A DNA stretch of 64,000 nt, from assembly GCA_965229685.1 (NCBI GenBank), contig OZ245920.1, forward strand, positions 868,001-932,000, read 5' to 3'. The stretch's first letter is position 1; each line of letters opens with the position of its first letter. Shown here in pieces: positions 34,045 through 43,311 of this stretch. This stretch comes from Pacificispira sp033344895 (GTDB lineage: Bacteria > Pseudomonadota > Alphaproteobacteria > UBA8366 > Aestuariispiraceae). The position numbers and the translations under genes were made by a program. The notes under the pieces are model-generated. The model was not told the origin of the DNA. It ran no database searches and was given only the letters and a program-made list of their open reading frames with translations.

Positions 34045-37000
34045 ATGGATCTGATCAGAGTCGCCATTTCCCGGCCGACTGCCGTTGTTGCCGCTGTCCT
34101 TATGGCAGTGATGTTCGGCTATGTTGCGCTGACCACCATCCCGATTCAGCTGGCACCGGACGTCAACAAGCCGGTGATCACGGTGACGACCAACTGGTTC
34201 GGCGCTGCCCCCGCGGAAATCGAACGCGAAATCCTGAACGAACAGGAAGACGTCCTCTACGGGCTCGAAGGCCTGGAGAAGATGATAGGGACTGCCGAAC
34301 ACGGCAAGGCGGAGATCGAGCTTGAATTTGCCATCGGGACCGACATGTCCCGAGCCCTGCTGCTGGTCTCGAACCGGCTTGATCGGGTTTCCAGCTATCC
34401 GCCGGAATCGGACGAACCGACCTTGGATACCGCCGGATCGGAAGACAACGCCATTGCCTGGTTCCGCCTGCTTCGCACGGAGGGCAACGAACGGCCGATG
34501 CATACCTTCGGCGATTTCGCCGAGGATTATGTCAAGGCGCGGCTGGAGCGCGTGCCCGGCGTCGGAGGTTCCGATGTCTATGGCGGCGGTGCCGAAGAAA
34601 TGCAGGTCATCGTCGATCCGGTTCGGATGGCGGAGTTCAAACTGACCGTTTCCGATGTGGTCAACACCCTGCGGGCGGCGAATGCATCGATCACGGGCGG
34701 TGATGTGGACGAAGGCAAGCGTCGCTATATCGTGCGTACCGATAACGAGTTCAGCAATGTCGATCGCGTGCGTCAGGTCGTGCTGCGAACCTTCACGGAC
34801 GAGAGTACGGGCCGCGTCGCACGCGTCACAGTCGGTGATATCGCCGAGGTGACGTTCGGCCACAAGGATTCCGTCGCCTATATCCGGTCCAACGGGATTC
34901 AGGCCATTGCCCTGAACGCGACCCGCGAAGTGGGCGCCAACGTCATCGAGACGATGGTCGGCATTCGCGCGGCGGTGCAGGAGCTTAACGACGGGATCCT
35001 GGCGGCGAACGGCCTCTATCTTGAGCAACTCTACGACGAGACGGTCTACATCAATTCCGCCATCGATCTGGTGACCGGGAACATCTTCTATGGCGGGATG
35101 CTGGCGGTCATTCTGCTGCTGGTCTTCCTGCGCTCCATCCGCGCCACCCTGGTTGTCGCTTTGGCAATCCCGGTTTCGGTCATTGCTTCCTTCGTTGCCA
35201 TGGCGGCGCTCGGTCGGTCCTTGAATGTCGTTAGTCTCGCCGGGATCGCCTTCGCCGTCGGGATGGTGGTCGATGCGGCGATCGTGGTGCTGGAAAACAT
35301 CTACCGTCATCGCCAGGACGGCAAACCGGTGGCCGAGGCCGCCTATCTGGGCGCCAAGCAGGTCTGGGGCGCGATCCTGGTGTCCGCCCTGACGACGGTG
35401 ATGGTGTTCATTCCGATTCTGGTCATGGACCTTGAGGTAGGCCAGTTGTTCCGAGATATCGCGGTGGCGATTTCCGTTGCCGTCATGTTGTCGCTGCTGG
35501 TTTCGGTAACGGTCATTCCGGCCCTGTCGAGGGGGCTGCTGAAGTCCGGTATCAGCGACCCGAACAGCCCGCCTCTCAAACTGCCGTTGATCGATCATTT
35601 CGGGCGCGGCTTCGTCGCCGTGGTCATGGCGCTGACCCGCGCCGTGGTCCGAAATCGTCTGCTGGCGGCGGTTCTGGTGATCGGCATGACGGGGGGAACC
35701 GGGTTCATCACATACAAGCTCCTGCCGGATCTGGAGTATCTGCCGGAAGGGAACCAGAACTTCATTTTCGGCATGGTCTTCCCGCCGCCGGGCTACAATC
35801 TGGACACGATGCGCGACATGGCGGGGAGGGTCGAAGCTGCTGTCCGGCCGCTTTGGGTCGAGACCGGCAAGCAGGCCCAGCCCGGCGTGGAAGAGGCAGA
35901 AAGCGTCGAAGTGGACGAAGACGCACCGCCACCGATGAAGAACTTCTTCTTCGTTGCGTTGAATTCCCTGACTTTCATTGGTGCCAATACGACCCAGGAA
36001 CAGGCGCCACGTGTCGCGGAACTGATGCCTTACCTGCAACGCCCGGTATTTGCGGAGCCGGGTACGTTCGGATTCTTCACGCAACCGTCCATCTTCGGAC
36101 GTGGCGTTGGGGGTTCCCGATCGATCGACATCGATATTCGCGGGCCGGAATTGCCAGAGGTGATGGGGGTTGCGCAGCGCGCGATGGGCATGGTTTCGCA
36201 ATTGTTTCCGTTCGAGCGCGGCAACCAGATCCGGCCGATCCCGGGGCTGGAGCTCGGCGAACCGGAAGTGCGCGTCCTGCCGGATCCGATCCTGTTGTCG
36301 GACAACGGGGTTACCGCCACCGAACTGGGGCAGACCGTCGACGCGTTCAATGACGGATTGCGGGTGGCGGAGATCACGGTCGGCGGCAAGTTGATGGACC
36401 TGATGCTCAGCGGCGACGCGCGCGGCATTACGACGACACAGGGCGTTGCCAGCCTGCCGGTCGTGACGCGATCTGGCACGATCCTGCCGACCAGTTCGCT
36501 GGCGGAGGTCGTCGTGACATCCGGGCCGACGCAGATCCGCCATACCGAGCGGGTCCGGACCGTGACGCTGCAGTTGCGGCCGCAGGACGACATGCCGTTG
36601 GGTGTTGCCCTGGAGAAGCTGCAGACCGAGGTGATCGCTGTCCTCGCGGCGCAAGGACTTCCGGCCGGCGTCGAAATCGGTCTGTCGGGGACGGCGGATA
36701 AATTGAACGAGACCTGGGCGGTCATGCAGTTCGACCTGCTGCTGGCGCTGGTCATCGTCTATCTGGTGATGGCGGTCCTGTTCGAAAGCTTCTTCTATCC
36801 GCTGATCATCGTGCTGTCCGTGCCACTGGCCATGGCCGGCGGCGTCGGCGGCCTGACGGTGTTGAACCTCTATATCAGCCAGCCGATGGACATGCTGACA
36901 TTGCTCGGCTTCGTGATCCTGATCGGCATCGTGGTGAACAATGCGATCCTGATCGTACACCAGACACTGTATCACCTGCGTGAGGAAGGCCTGTCACCGG

Positions 37001-37287
37001 AGGAGTCGATCATCGAGGCCACCCGGAACCGGATTCGTCCGATCTTCATGTCGACGCTTACCAGCGTGTTCGGCATGACGCCGCTGGTCGTTCTGCCGGG
37101 CGCCGGGTCGGAGATCTATCGCGGCCTCGGTTCCGTGGTCGTCGGCGGGCTTTCGCTTTCGGCGGTCCTGACGCTGACCATCATTCCGCCGCTGCTGGCG
37201 CTGTTCCTCAAGACACTGGAGGGCGGCAACCGCGCAGCGGAGGAAAAGAGCCGGACGACGAACAAGGAACTGAATCCCGCGGAGTGA
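34045..37287 (+). CDS. RND-family efflux pump, inner-membrane permease
   Basis: 1080 residues, close to AcrB-type pumps, with twelve membrane helices and two large periplasmic loops. The first helix is ISRPTAVVAAVLMAVMFGYV. The proton-relay helix 4 reads VGMVVDAAIVVLEN, keeping one Asp where AcrB has two. Helix 10 reads IGIVVNNAILIVHQ, with Asn where AcrB has the relay Lys. An insertion, EEAESVEVDEDAPPPMKN, sits in the second periplasmic loop near residue 620. Proton-driven export is likely, but the substrate (drug, lipid or metal) cannot be told. It is cotranscribed with its adaptor. Confidence 0.93.
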   Translation: MDLIRVAISRPTAVVAAVLMAVMFGYVALTTIPIQLAPDVNKPVITVTTNWFGAAPAEIEREILNEQEDVLYGLEGLEKMIGTAEHGKAEIELEFAIGTDMSRALLLVSNRLDRVSSYPPESDEPTLDTAGSEDNAIAWFRLLRTEGNERPMHTFGDFAEDYVKARLERVPGVGGSDVYGGGAEEMQVIVDPVRMAEFKLTVSDVVNTLRAANASITGGDVDEGKRRYIVRTDNEFSNVDRVRQVVLRTFTDESTGRVARVTVGDIAEVTFGHKDSVAYIRSNGIQAIALNATREVGANVIETMVGIRAAVQELNDGILAANGLYLEQLYDETVYINSAIDLVTGNIFYGGMLAVILLLVFLRSIRATLVVALAIPVSVIASFVAMAALGRSLNVVSLAGIAFAVGMVVDAAIVVLENIYRHRQDGKPVAEAAYLGAKQVWGAILVSALTTVMVFIPILVMDLEVGQLFRDIAVAISVAVMLSLLVSVTVIPALSRGLLKSGISDPNSPPLKLPLIDHFGRGFVAVVMALTRAVVRNRLLAAVLVIGMTGGTGFITYKLLPDLEYLPEGNQNFIFGMVFPPPGYNLDTMRDMAGRVEAAVRPLWVETGKQAQPGVEEAESVEVDEDAPPPMKNFFFVALNSLTFIGANTTQEQAPRVAELMPYLQRPVFAEPGTFGFFTQPSIFGRGVGGSRSIDIDIRGPELPEVMGVAQRAMGMVSQLFPFERGNQIRPIPGLELGEPEVRVLPDPILLSDNGVTATELGQTVDAFNDGLRVAEITVGGKLMDLMLSGDARGITTTQGVASLPVVTRSGTILPTSSLAEVVVTSGPTQIRHTERVRTVTLQLRPQDDMPLGVALEKLQTEVIAVLAAQGLPAGVEIGLSGTADKLNETWAVMQFDLLLALVIVYLVMAVLFESFFYPLIIVLSVPLAMAGGVGGLTVLNLYISQPMDMLTLLGFVILIGIVVNNAILIVHQTLYHLREEGLSPEESIIEATRNRIRPIFMSTLTSVFGMTPLVVLPGAGSEIYRGLGSVVVGGLSLSAVLTLTIIPPLLALFLKTLEGGNRAAEEKSRTTNKELNPAE

Positions 37288-37731
37288 TCACTGCGCGGGA
37301 GGAGGCTCCACCGGGTTCCCGCGGGCGATCCATCCCGATGCACGCCCGCGGCCCAGCATGCCTTCCTTGATGTTGTAGACACTGGTGAAGCCGCTTCGGG
37401 CCAGGAAGGTACTGGCCCAGGTGGACCGCACACCGGAAGCACAGATCAGGGCGATGGGCGTGCTCTTGTCGCCGTCGACACTATCCAGAACCGCAGCGAG
37501 AAAGCCCGCCGGGCCGTCCGGATGGTGCATGCTGATCGCACGGGCCCCGCGGGGAATACCAGTGTCCTGCCATTCCTGCGGACGCCGTATGTCAACAATG
37601 GTGATCGCCCCTTCATTCTGCAGTTGGAGGGCGGTCGGGGCGTCAATCACGCCGTCCTGAGCTGCCGCGGGACCGCTCAACATCGTACCCAGGTAAAGGA
37701 TCGCCACAGCTTTAAGCAAAATTCTCAACAT
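37288..37731 (-). CDS. Periplasmic rhodanese-domain protein
   Basis: 147 residues from the ATG at 37731, chosen because a signal peptide starts there (MLRILLKAVAILYLGTMLSG, cleavage after AAA). A single rhodanese domain follows: ITIVDIRRPQEWQDTGIPRG and the active-site loop CASGVRSTWA, with the Cys-x4-Arg pattern intact. It should transfer sulfane sulfur in the periplasm, with unknown acceptor. It is convergent with the RND pump gene, whose stop is directly adjacent. Confidence 0.9.
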   Translation of the reverse strand: MLRILLKAVAILYLGTMLSGPAAAQDGVIDAPTALQLQNEGAITIVDIRRPQEWQDTGIPRGARAISMHHPDGPAGFLAAVLDSVDGDKSTPIALICASGVRSTWASTFLARSGFTSVYNIKEGMLGRGRASGWIARGNPVEPPPAQ

Positions 37732-37950
37732 CGTCGTCTCGTGCAGCACAGTGTGTTTAGGCCCGGTTTTCATGCATTTGATGACATTCTGCGGCAGGAA
37801 CGCATAGTCAAGAGGTCGTGAAGTACGCTACGGAAAACCGGCGCGGAACCGCGCCTCTTGGCGTAAAACGGCTTGGAGCGTATTGTATAAGGGTAATTGT
37901 CCCCTGCAGAAATACTCGCGGGCGCACGTTGATTTGAGAAAGTCGCTGAT

Positions 37951-39081
37951 ATGGCCGAGAAACTGACCGCTTCTGATGTACAACGGCTTCTGACCGATCC
38001 GTCGACGGACAATCGGGCTCTGGCCGCGGACAAGATCGCTGCCCAATTCGGTTCCGGCGCATTGAGCGCATCCGAAAGGCAGATTGCCGAGGATATCTTC
38101 CGGGTCATGGTGAAGGATGCGGAGGAACGCGTCCGTGCTGCCCTGTCGAAGCACCTGAAAGACGCGCCGGATATCGAAAGCAATCTGGCGAAATCATTGG
38201 CCAACGACCTGTCCGACGAAGTCGCCCTGCCGATGATCCAGTTCTCGGAGGCCCTGACCGACGCGGATCTGGTGGAGATCGTCAGCACGCAGGGCGGTGC
38301 GCGCACCAAGGCCGTGGCAGGGCGCCCAACCGTTTCCTCGAAAGTCTCTGACGCAATCGTTGAGCACGGGGACGAGGAGGCCGTCGTAACCCTGGTTTCC
38401 AACTCGGGCGCCGAGATCAGCGAAACGGCCCTGGACAGGGTGGTGGAAACCTATGGCGACCGGCCGCAGATACAGGATCCGCTGGTACATCGCCCGACCT
38501 TGCCTGTAACCATCGCCGAAAAACTCGTCGCACGGGTCGCCGATCATCTGAAGGACTATCTGGTCCAGCACCATGAACTGCCGGAGCAGACCGCGACGGA
38601 CCTCATCCTGCAGAGCCGCGAGAAGGCGACGCTCGGCCTGTCCGGCCAGGGCAATTCCGAACAGGTTGCGGCCCTGGTCGAGCAATTGCAGAACAATGGC
38701 CGTCTGACACCGTCGATCATTCTGCGCGCGCTCTGTGTCGGCGATCTCGGTTTCTTCGAACATGCCCTTGCCTCGCTGGCCAGCGTACCGGTCGCCAATG
38801 CCCGCATGTTGATCCACGATGATGGCGAACTGGGGCTGAAATCGCTGTATCAGAAGGCCGGCATGCCGCCGGCGCTGCTGCCCGCCTACCGGTCCGCCCT
38901 GGATATGGTTCACAGCGCGGAGATGGAGCGGACGGACGACGATCCCGAACATCGCATGCGCCGCCTCTTGGAGCGGGTGCTGACCGAACATGAAGAGATT
39001 GTCGAAGAGTTCGGCGCCGATAATGTAGACTATCTGCTCGCCAAGTTCGGGCGGCTGGCACAGGCATCGAAGGCCGCGTAG
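37951..39081 (+). CDS. DUF2336 domain protein
   Basis: 376 residues, all helical in appearance, with HEAT-like stretches: RLLTDPSTDNRALAADKIAA, VKDAEERVRAALSKHLKDAP and DEVALPMIQFSEALTDADLV, which are typical of DUF2336. The family is found almost only in alphaproteobacteria and often near sensory or stress genes, and its function is unknown. No signal peptide or membrane helix is present, so it is cytosolic. The upstream 219-base gap contains no other feature I can support. QueF follows after 78 bases. Confidence 0.85.
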   Translation: MAEKLTASDVQRLLTDPSTDNRALAADKIAAQFGSGALSASERQIAEDIFRVMVKDAEERVRAALSKHLKDAPDIESNLAKSLANDLSDEVALPMIQFSEALTDADLVEIVSTQGGARTKAVAGRPTVSSKVSDAIVEHGDEEAVVTLVSNSGAEISETALDRVVETYGDRPQIQDPLVHRPTLPVTIAEKLVARVADHLKDYLVQHHELPEQTATDLILQSREKATLGLSGQGNSEQVAALVEQLQNNGRLTPSIILRALCVGDLGFFEHALASLASVPVANARMLIHDDGELGLKSLYQKAGMPPALLPAYRSALDMVHSAEMERTDDDPEHRMRRLLERVLTEHEEIVEEFGADNVDYLLAKFGRLAQASKAA

Positions 39082-39159
39082 GAGATTGTCGTAGCACCGG
39101 CTCTGGTCATTTGGTCGTCCTTGCCCTAAACCGGCCCGGCGACACGAGAGGAGCCCGAG

Positions 39160-39621
39160 ATGACCACCGATACGACTGGCCTTTCACAATTGGGGCAGGC
39201 CGCGCCCAACCCGACAGATCCCGCTGAGGCCGTATTGGAACGTGTGCCCAATCCGCATGCCGATACGGATTATGTGGCGCGCTTTACGGTGCCGGAATTC
39301 ACCTCGATCTGCCCGGTCACCGGGCAGCCGGATTTTGCCCATCTGGTAATCGATTACATCCCCGATCAGTGGATCGTGGAGTCCAAATCCCTGAAACTAT
39401 ACATGCATTCCTTCCGCAACCACGGCGCCTTTCACGAGGATTGTACGGTCGGTATCGGGCGCAGACTTGTGGCGGAACTGTCGCCGCGCTGGCTGCGTAT
39501 CGGCGGTTACTGGTATCCGCGCGGCGGCATTCCGATCGACGTGTTCTGGCAGCATGGCAAGCTTCCGGCGGGCGTCTGGGCGCCGGACCCCGGTGTCGCG
39601 CCCTATCGCGGGCGTGGCTGA
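39160..39621 (+). CDS. queF: NADPH-dependent 7-cyano-7-deazaguanine reductase (QueF, unimodular)
   Basis: 153 residues of the short, type I QueF. The nucleophile Cys51 is in TSICPVTGQPDFA with Asp58, and the family helix is WIVESKSLKLYMHSFRNHG with Glu74. It reduces preQ0 to preQ1 using NADPH in queuosine biosynthesis. GAGAGGAGCCC lies before the ATG. I looked upstream for a preQ1 riboswitch and saw none. The other queuosine genes are not in the window. Confidence 0.95.
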   Translation: MTTDTTGLSQLGQAAPNPTDPAEAVLERVPNPHADTDYVARFTVPEFTSICPVTGQPDFAHLVIDYIPDQWIVESKSLKLYMHSFRNHGAFHEDCTVGIGRRLVAELSPRWLRIGGYWYPRGGIPIDVFWQHGKLPAGVWAPDPGVAPYRGRG

Positions 39622-39630
39622 CCGGCAGGT

Positions 39631-41400
39631 CTACCAGGGGGCGGGCACGAACAGCACGACGGCCCCCACTCCAACCAGCACGGCACGCACCGGCAGTTTG
39701 AACGGCGCAATGAGCCCGAAGGAAATGGCCGCGAGCGCAATTGCCAGCTTCACGGATGCCAGGACTGCCGCGGTCGGGTTTTCGGACAGGTCGATCAAGG
39801 CCGGATTCGCGATCATGCCGAGCGGGATCAGGTAGAGACCGACGCCCAGCCCCATGGCGGAAACGGCGACTTTCAGCCAGTTCTCACTGACCATTCCGGC
39901 GGCAATGAAGACCGCGCCACAGACTGGAGGCGTGATGGTGCTCAACAAGGCGAACCAGAACACGAAGAGATGCGCCTGAAGCGGCGCCAGGCCCAACTCC
40001 ATCAATGCCGGTCCCGCCACCGAGATGCAGATCACATAGGCTGCCGTCGTCGGAACCTCCATGCCGAGGATCAGGCAGGCCAGCGCCGTCAGCAGCAGGG
40101 CCGGCCACAGCATGCCACCGGACCCGGACAGGATCAGGGAGGTGATCTTGACCCCCAATCCGGTGATGCCCAGCACACCGATGATGATGGAGGCACACAG
40201 GATGATCGATGCGATGGTGGCGATCTGACGCCCCGCGGACAGGCAGGTTGCCTCGATACGGGACAGGGTTCGCCGCCAGTCCAGGGACAGTTTGCCGTCC
40301 GTCACCAGCAGGACCGCCCCGGCCAGGATGGCGAGACATGCGGCATATTGCGGCGTGTAATCGCCCACAAACATGCCCCAGAGCAGGATCGAGAAGGGCA
40401 CCATGAAGAAGGCGGCGGTGATCAGGACCGCGCGCATGGGCGGCCGGTCCTCGGCTGCCAGGCCGGACAGTTTGTGGCGCAGGGAGAACGCATCGATCCC
40501 GAACCAGCAGGCCGCGAAATAGAGGACGGCCGGTAGTAGGGCGGCAGCCATGATCTCGGTATAGGGCGTGCCGGTCAGTTCGACCATGACGAAGGCCCCG
40601 GCGCCCATCAACGGCGGCATGATCTGGCCACCGGAGGAGGCGACGGCCTCAACAGCGCCCGCGAGCGAGCGGGGATATCCCAATCGCGTCATGGCGGGCA
40701 GGGTGATCGCCCCGGTTGAAGCGACATTGGCCGAAGCCGAGCCGGAGATCGAACCGAACAGGGCGGAGGAGATGACGGAGACCTTGGCAGCCCCGCCGCG
40801 CAGCCGACCGGCGACCGCGGCGGCGACATTCATGAAACCCTGGCCGGCTTCCCCGGAATTCAGGACGGCGCCAAAAATGACGAAAATGGCGACGATGGAT
40901 ACAGAGACACCGGTGAGCTTGCCCCAGATTCCGCCTTCGGCGATGGTCAGCGTTCCCAGGAAGCTCTGCAGCGGTGTACCCGGGTGACCGAATTCGCCCG
41001 GAATGTGCTGGCCGAACAGACCGTAAAGCAGGGCCAGGGCCGCGACGAGCGGCAGAGGCCAGCCGATGGACCGGCGCGCCATTTCCAGGACGGTGACAAG
41101 CAGGACGACGGAGACGGCGATCTGGAAATTGCCCTGCAGGAAGCCGTACTGGTCCGACAGGACATCATGCTGCCAGGCAATCCAGAAGCAGGCCGCGAGG
41201 CCGAGGCTTCCAAGAACGCAGCCGACGATCCGCTGTACCGTGGTCTCCGCAATGAACAGCATCGCCCAGGGAAGGGCGAGCGCCATATGCAGTGGGCGCG
41301 ATACCAGGTTCGGGATCAGGCCTGAGAAGATCAGCCAGAGATGAAAGGCGATGGATACCGCACCGAGGGCGGCCCAGATCATCCGCGCGGATGCGCTCAT
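39631..41400 (-). CDS. TRAP transporter fused permease (4TM/12TM, TAXI-associated)
   Basis: 589 residues with about 16 or more membrane helices. The small DctQ-like part is at the N-terminus and the large DctM-like part follows. Characteristic DctM segments are SGSASANVASTGAITLPAMT, EAVASSGGQIMPPLMGAGAF and ITPPVCGAVFIAAGM. Fused permeases of this kind partner TAXI-type binding proteins, and one is encoded directly upstream, 73 bases away, on the same strand. They use the sodium gradient to take up organic acids; glutamate or C4 compounds are examples, but the substrate is unknown. AGGA seven bases before the ATG supports the start. Confidence 0.93.
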   Translation of the reverse strand: MSASARMIWAALGAVSIAFHLWLIFSGLIPNLVSRPLHMALALPWAMLFIAETTVQRIVGCVLGSLGLAACFWIAWQHDVLSDQYGFLQGNFQIAVSVVLLVTVLEMARRSIGWPLPLVAALALLYGLFGQHIPGEFGHPGTPLQSFLGTLTIAEGGIWGKLTGVSVSIVAIFVIFGAVLNSGEAGQGFMNVAAAVAGRLRGGAAKVSVISSALFGSISGSASANVASTGAITLPAMTRLGYPRSLAGAVEAVASSGGQIMPPLMGAGAFVMVELTGTPYTEIMAAALLPAVLYFAACWFGIDAFSLRHKLSGLAAEDRPPMRAVLITAAFFMVPFSILLWGMFVGDYTPQYAACLAILAGAVLLVTDGKLSLDWRRTLSRIEATCLSAGRQIATIASIILCASIIIGVLGITGLGVKITSLILSGSGGMLWPALLLTALACLILGMEVPTTAAYVICISVAGPALMELGLAPLQAHLFVFWFALLSTITPPVCGAVFIAAGMVSENWLKVAVSAMGLGVGLYLIPLGMIANPALIDLSENPTAAVLASVKLAIALAAISFGLIAPFKLPVRAVLVGVGAVVLFVPAPW

Positions 41401-41473
41401 GCTTCGGTCCTGTGTGAATAAAAGAAGCGGCCGACCCCCGTTGTGCGAAGAGCCGGCCGAACTTCGACGTCAC

Positions 41474-42430
41474 TTACATGTGGGCGTCTTGAAGCGGGAA
41501 GCCCTGTTCCTTGTAGTATTTCAGCGCGCCGGGATGGATCTTGCCGGAAATGTTCTCCAGCATGTCCGCGGACACGCCGTTCCACCAGGCGGCATCGGCG
41601 CCCATCTTGGCCTTCTGATCCCAATAGGTCTTGGTCAGTTGGTATGCGGTGTCATCGTCCATGTCGGTCGTCGTGTAGGCGACCACCGGCAGACCGGTCG
41701 TCACGATATCGGTGTCCTGACCGGCATAGGTTCCGGCCGGGATGACGACGCGCAGGCGCTTGGTTTCCGCGATCTGGTCGTCGCTAAGCGACAGCACGGT
41801 CACATCCGATCCGGCGGCGGCCTCGATGACGTTCGGTGCCGGGAAGGAGCCGGCGGTGACGAAACCGTCGATCTGGCCGTTCTTCAGGGCCGGCACGGCG
41901 TTGGACAACTCGACATCGGCCAGGTCGACCTTGCCTTCAAGGCCGAACATCTTGAGGTACTTCTCACCTTCGCGGGCGCCAAAGCTGCCCTTGCCCAGAA
42001 GAACCGTCTTGCCTTCCAGCCCTGCCAGGTCGGAGACGCCGCTGTCGCTGCGCACCACGAAATGCATGGTCAGGGACGGGATCGGAAACAGCGCGCGGAT
42101 CTCATCGAAACGCGGGTTCGACTTGCCTTCGAACATGGCCTTGCCGCCCTGGGCGAGACTGACCAGCGCCGGCGGGGTGGTGAAGACATAGTTGCCGGTA
42201 CGGGCCGCGGATTCCATCACGTTCTGGACGGAGCCCTGGCTTTCCTCGACGGTCACGATGATGCCGCCGTCGGTGCCGGCCTTCATGGCCTCTGCGATCT
42301 GGACCGCCATCTGGTAATAGGAAGACGACGAACTCGCCGACTTGTACGTGACCCGGGTTTCCGCCTGGGCCGCCGCAAGCGGCAGCGCGGTCATCAGGCC
42401 GATCGCGGCCAATTTGCCAAACAGTTTCAT
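41474..42430 (-). CDS. TAXI-family TRAP transporter substrate-binding protein
   Basis: 318 residues from the ATG at 42430, supported by GGGAGG and a signal peptide (MKLFGKLAAIGLMTALPLAA, cleavage after AQA). The TAXI signature lies in VTYKSASSSSSYYQMAVQIA, and later segments include GSFGAREGEKYLKMFGLEGK and VTAGSFPAPNVIEAA. It binds the substrate in the periplasm and delivers it to the fused permease encoded next. A perfect inverted repeat lies about 50 bases upstream of its start. Confidence 0.93.
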   Translation of the reverse strand: MKLFGKLAAIGLMTALPLAAAQAETRVTYKSASSSSSYYQMAVQIAEAMKAGTDGGIIVTVEESQGSVQNVMESAARTGNYVFTTPPALVSLAQGGKAMFEGKSNPRFDEIRALFPIPSLTMHFVVRSDSGVSDLAGLEGKTVLLGKGSFGAREGEKYLKMFGLEGKVDLADVELSNAVPALKNGQIDGFVTAGSFPAPNVIEAAAGSDVTVLSLSDDQIAETKRLRVVIPAGTYAGQDTDIVTTGLPVVAYTTTDMDDDTAYQLTKTYWDQKAKMGADAAWWNGVSADMLENISGKIHPGALKYYKEQGFPLQDAHM

Positions 42431-42479
42431 GGGACCTCCCTCAATCGCCGTTATGGGCGGGGCCGCCTGTCGGTCCGCC

Positions 42480-42502
42480 GCTGGATCAATCACTAATCCA
42501 GC
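42480..42502. promoter_or_regulatory. Inverted repeat upstream of the TRAP operon
   Basis: GCTGGAT (42480-42486) and ATCCAGC (42496-42502) are a perfect seven-base inverted repeat around nine bases. It lies 50 bases before the TAXI binding-protein start and after the end of radC. It could be an operator for the transporter or a weak stem after radC. No T-run follows on either strand. Confidence 0.4.
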
Positions 42503-42575
42503 CGCCGCATGGGGGCAAGAATTGGGGCGCGGACCCACCGGCCAATCAGTTTGGAAACAGGCGCTCGTCGGTGGG

Positions 42576-43283
42576 TCAGATATACCCCTCGGCACGCAGG
42601 CTGGTATGGCCGGACCGGGATATGATGATGTGATCGTGCAATTGAATGTCGATCTGCGCCAGGGCATCGCGCACGGCGGCGGTCATGTCGATATCGGGAC
42701 GGGACGGGGTCGGGTCGCCGGACGGGTGGTTGTGGACCATGATCAGCGCGCTTGCGCTCAGCTCCAGAGCGCGTTTGACGACCTCCCGGGGGTATAGCGG
42801 CGTGTGATTGACGGTGCCGCGCTGCTGGACCTCATCCGCGATCAGCCGGTTGCTGCCGTCCAGAAACAAAAGGCGCGTCTGCTCGACGGCGTCGCGCCCC
42901 ATCGCGGCGCGGCAATAATCGATCACCGCCTGCCAGGATGACAGCACATCCATCCTGTCCAGGTCCTGCCGGATCAGCCGCAAGGCGGCCTGCTGAACGG
43001 TCTTCAGTCCGACGACCGCATTCTCCTTCAACCCGCTCTGCGCCATCAGGACGGCGGGGTCGGCGGACAGGACGCCGCCGAAGCTGCCGAACCGGGCGAT
43101 CAGGTCCTTCGCCAGCGGTTTCACATCCTTGCGCGGAATTGTCTGACACAGCAGCAGCTCCAGCAGTTCGTAATCCTGCATGCTGGCGCCGAGATCATTC
43201 AAAAAGCGAGCTTTGAGGCGCTTTCTATGCCCCTGGTAGTGGGGCGGGTCAGCAGAAACCGGCGGATCGACGGGGTCGGTCAC
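42576..43283 (-). CDS. radC: RadC family (JAB/MPN domain) protein
   Basis: 235 residues from a GTG with AAGGA eight bases upstream. An N-terminal helix-hairpin-helix-like part (YELLELLLCQTIPRKDVKPL, FGSFGGVL) is followed by the JAMM metal motif VHNHPSGDPTPSRPDID at about residues 181-197. Despite the name, a DNA-repair role is not established for the family. It is last in the run M48-DsbA-SfsA-Map-RadC. Confidence 0.94.
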   Translation of the reverse strand: MTDPVDPPVSADPPHYQGHRKRLKARFLNDLGASMQDYELLELLLCQTIPRKDVKPLAKDLIARFGSFGGVLSADPAVLMAQSGLKENAVVGLKTVQQAALRLIRQDLDRMDVLSSWQAVIDYCRAAMGRDAVEQTRLLFLDGSNRLIADEVQQRGTVNHTPLYPREVVKRALELSASALIMVHNHPSGDPTPSRPDIDMTAAVRDALAQIDIQLHDHIIISRSGHTSLRAEGYI

Positions 43284-43311
43284 GGCATGTCCTTCGGGCC
43301 GGTTTCAGGCG

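Noticed and set aside
32998..36975. A very long open frame on the minus strand opposite the RND adaptor and pump genes
   Set aside because: It is antisense to two well-supported genes, is rich in Arg, His, Gln and Asp, and shows no motif. Long antisense frames are common where GC-rich codon bias removes stops.
39082..39159. Possible preQ1 riboswitch before queF
   Set aside because: The 78-base leader has no C-rich loop with A-rich tail arrangement that would allow the preQ1 pseudoknot.
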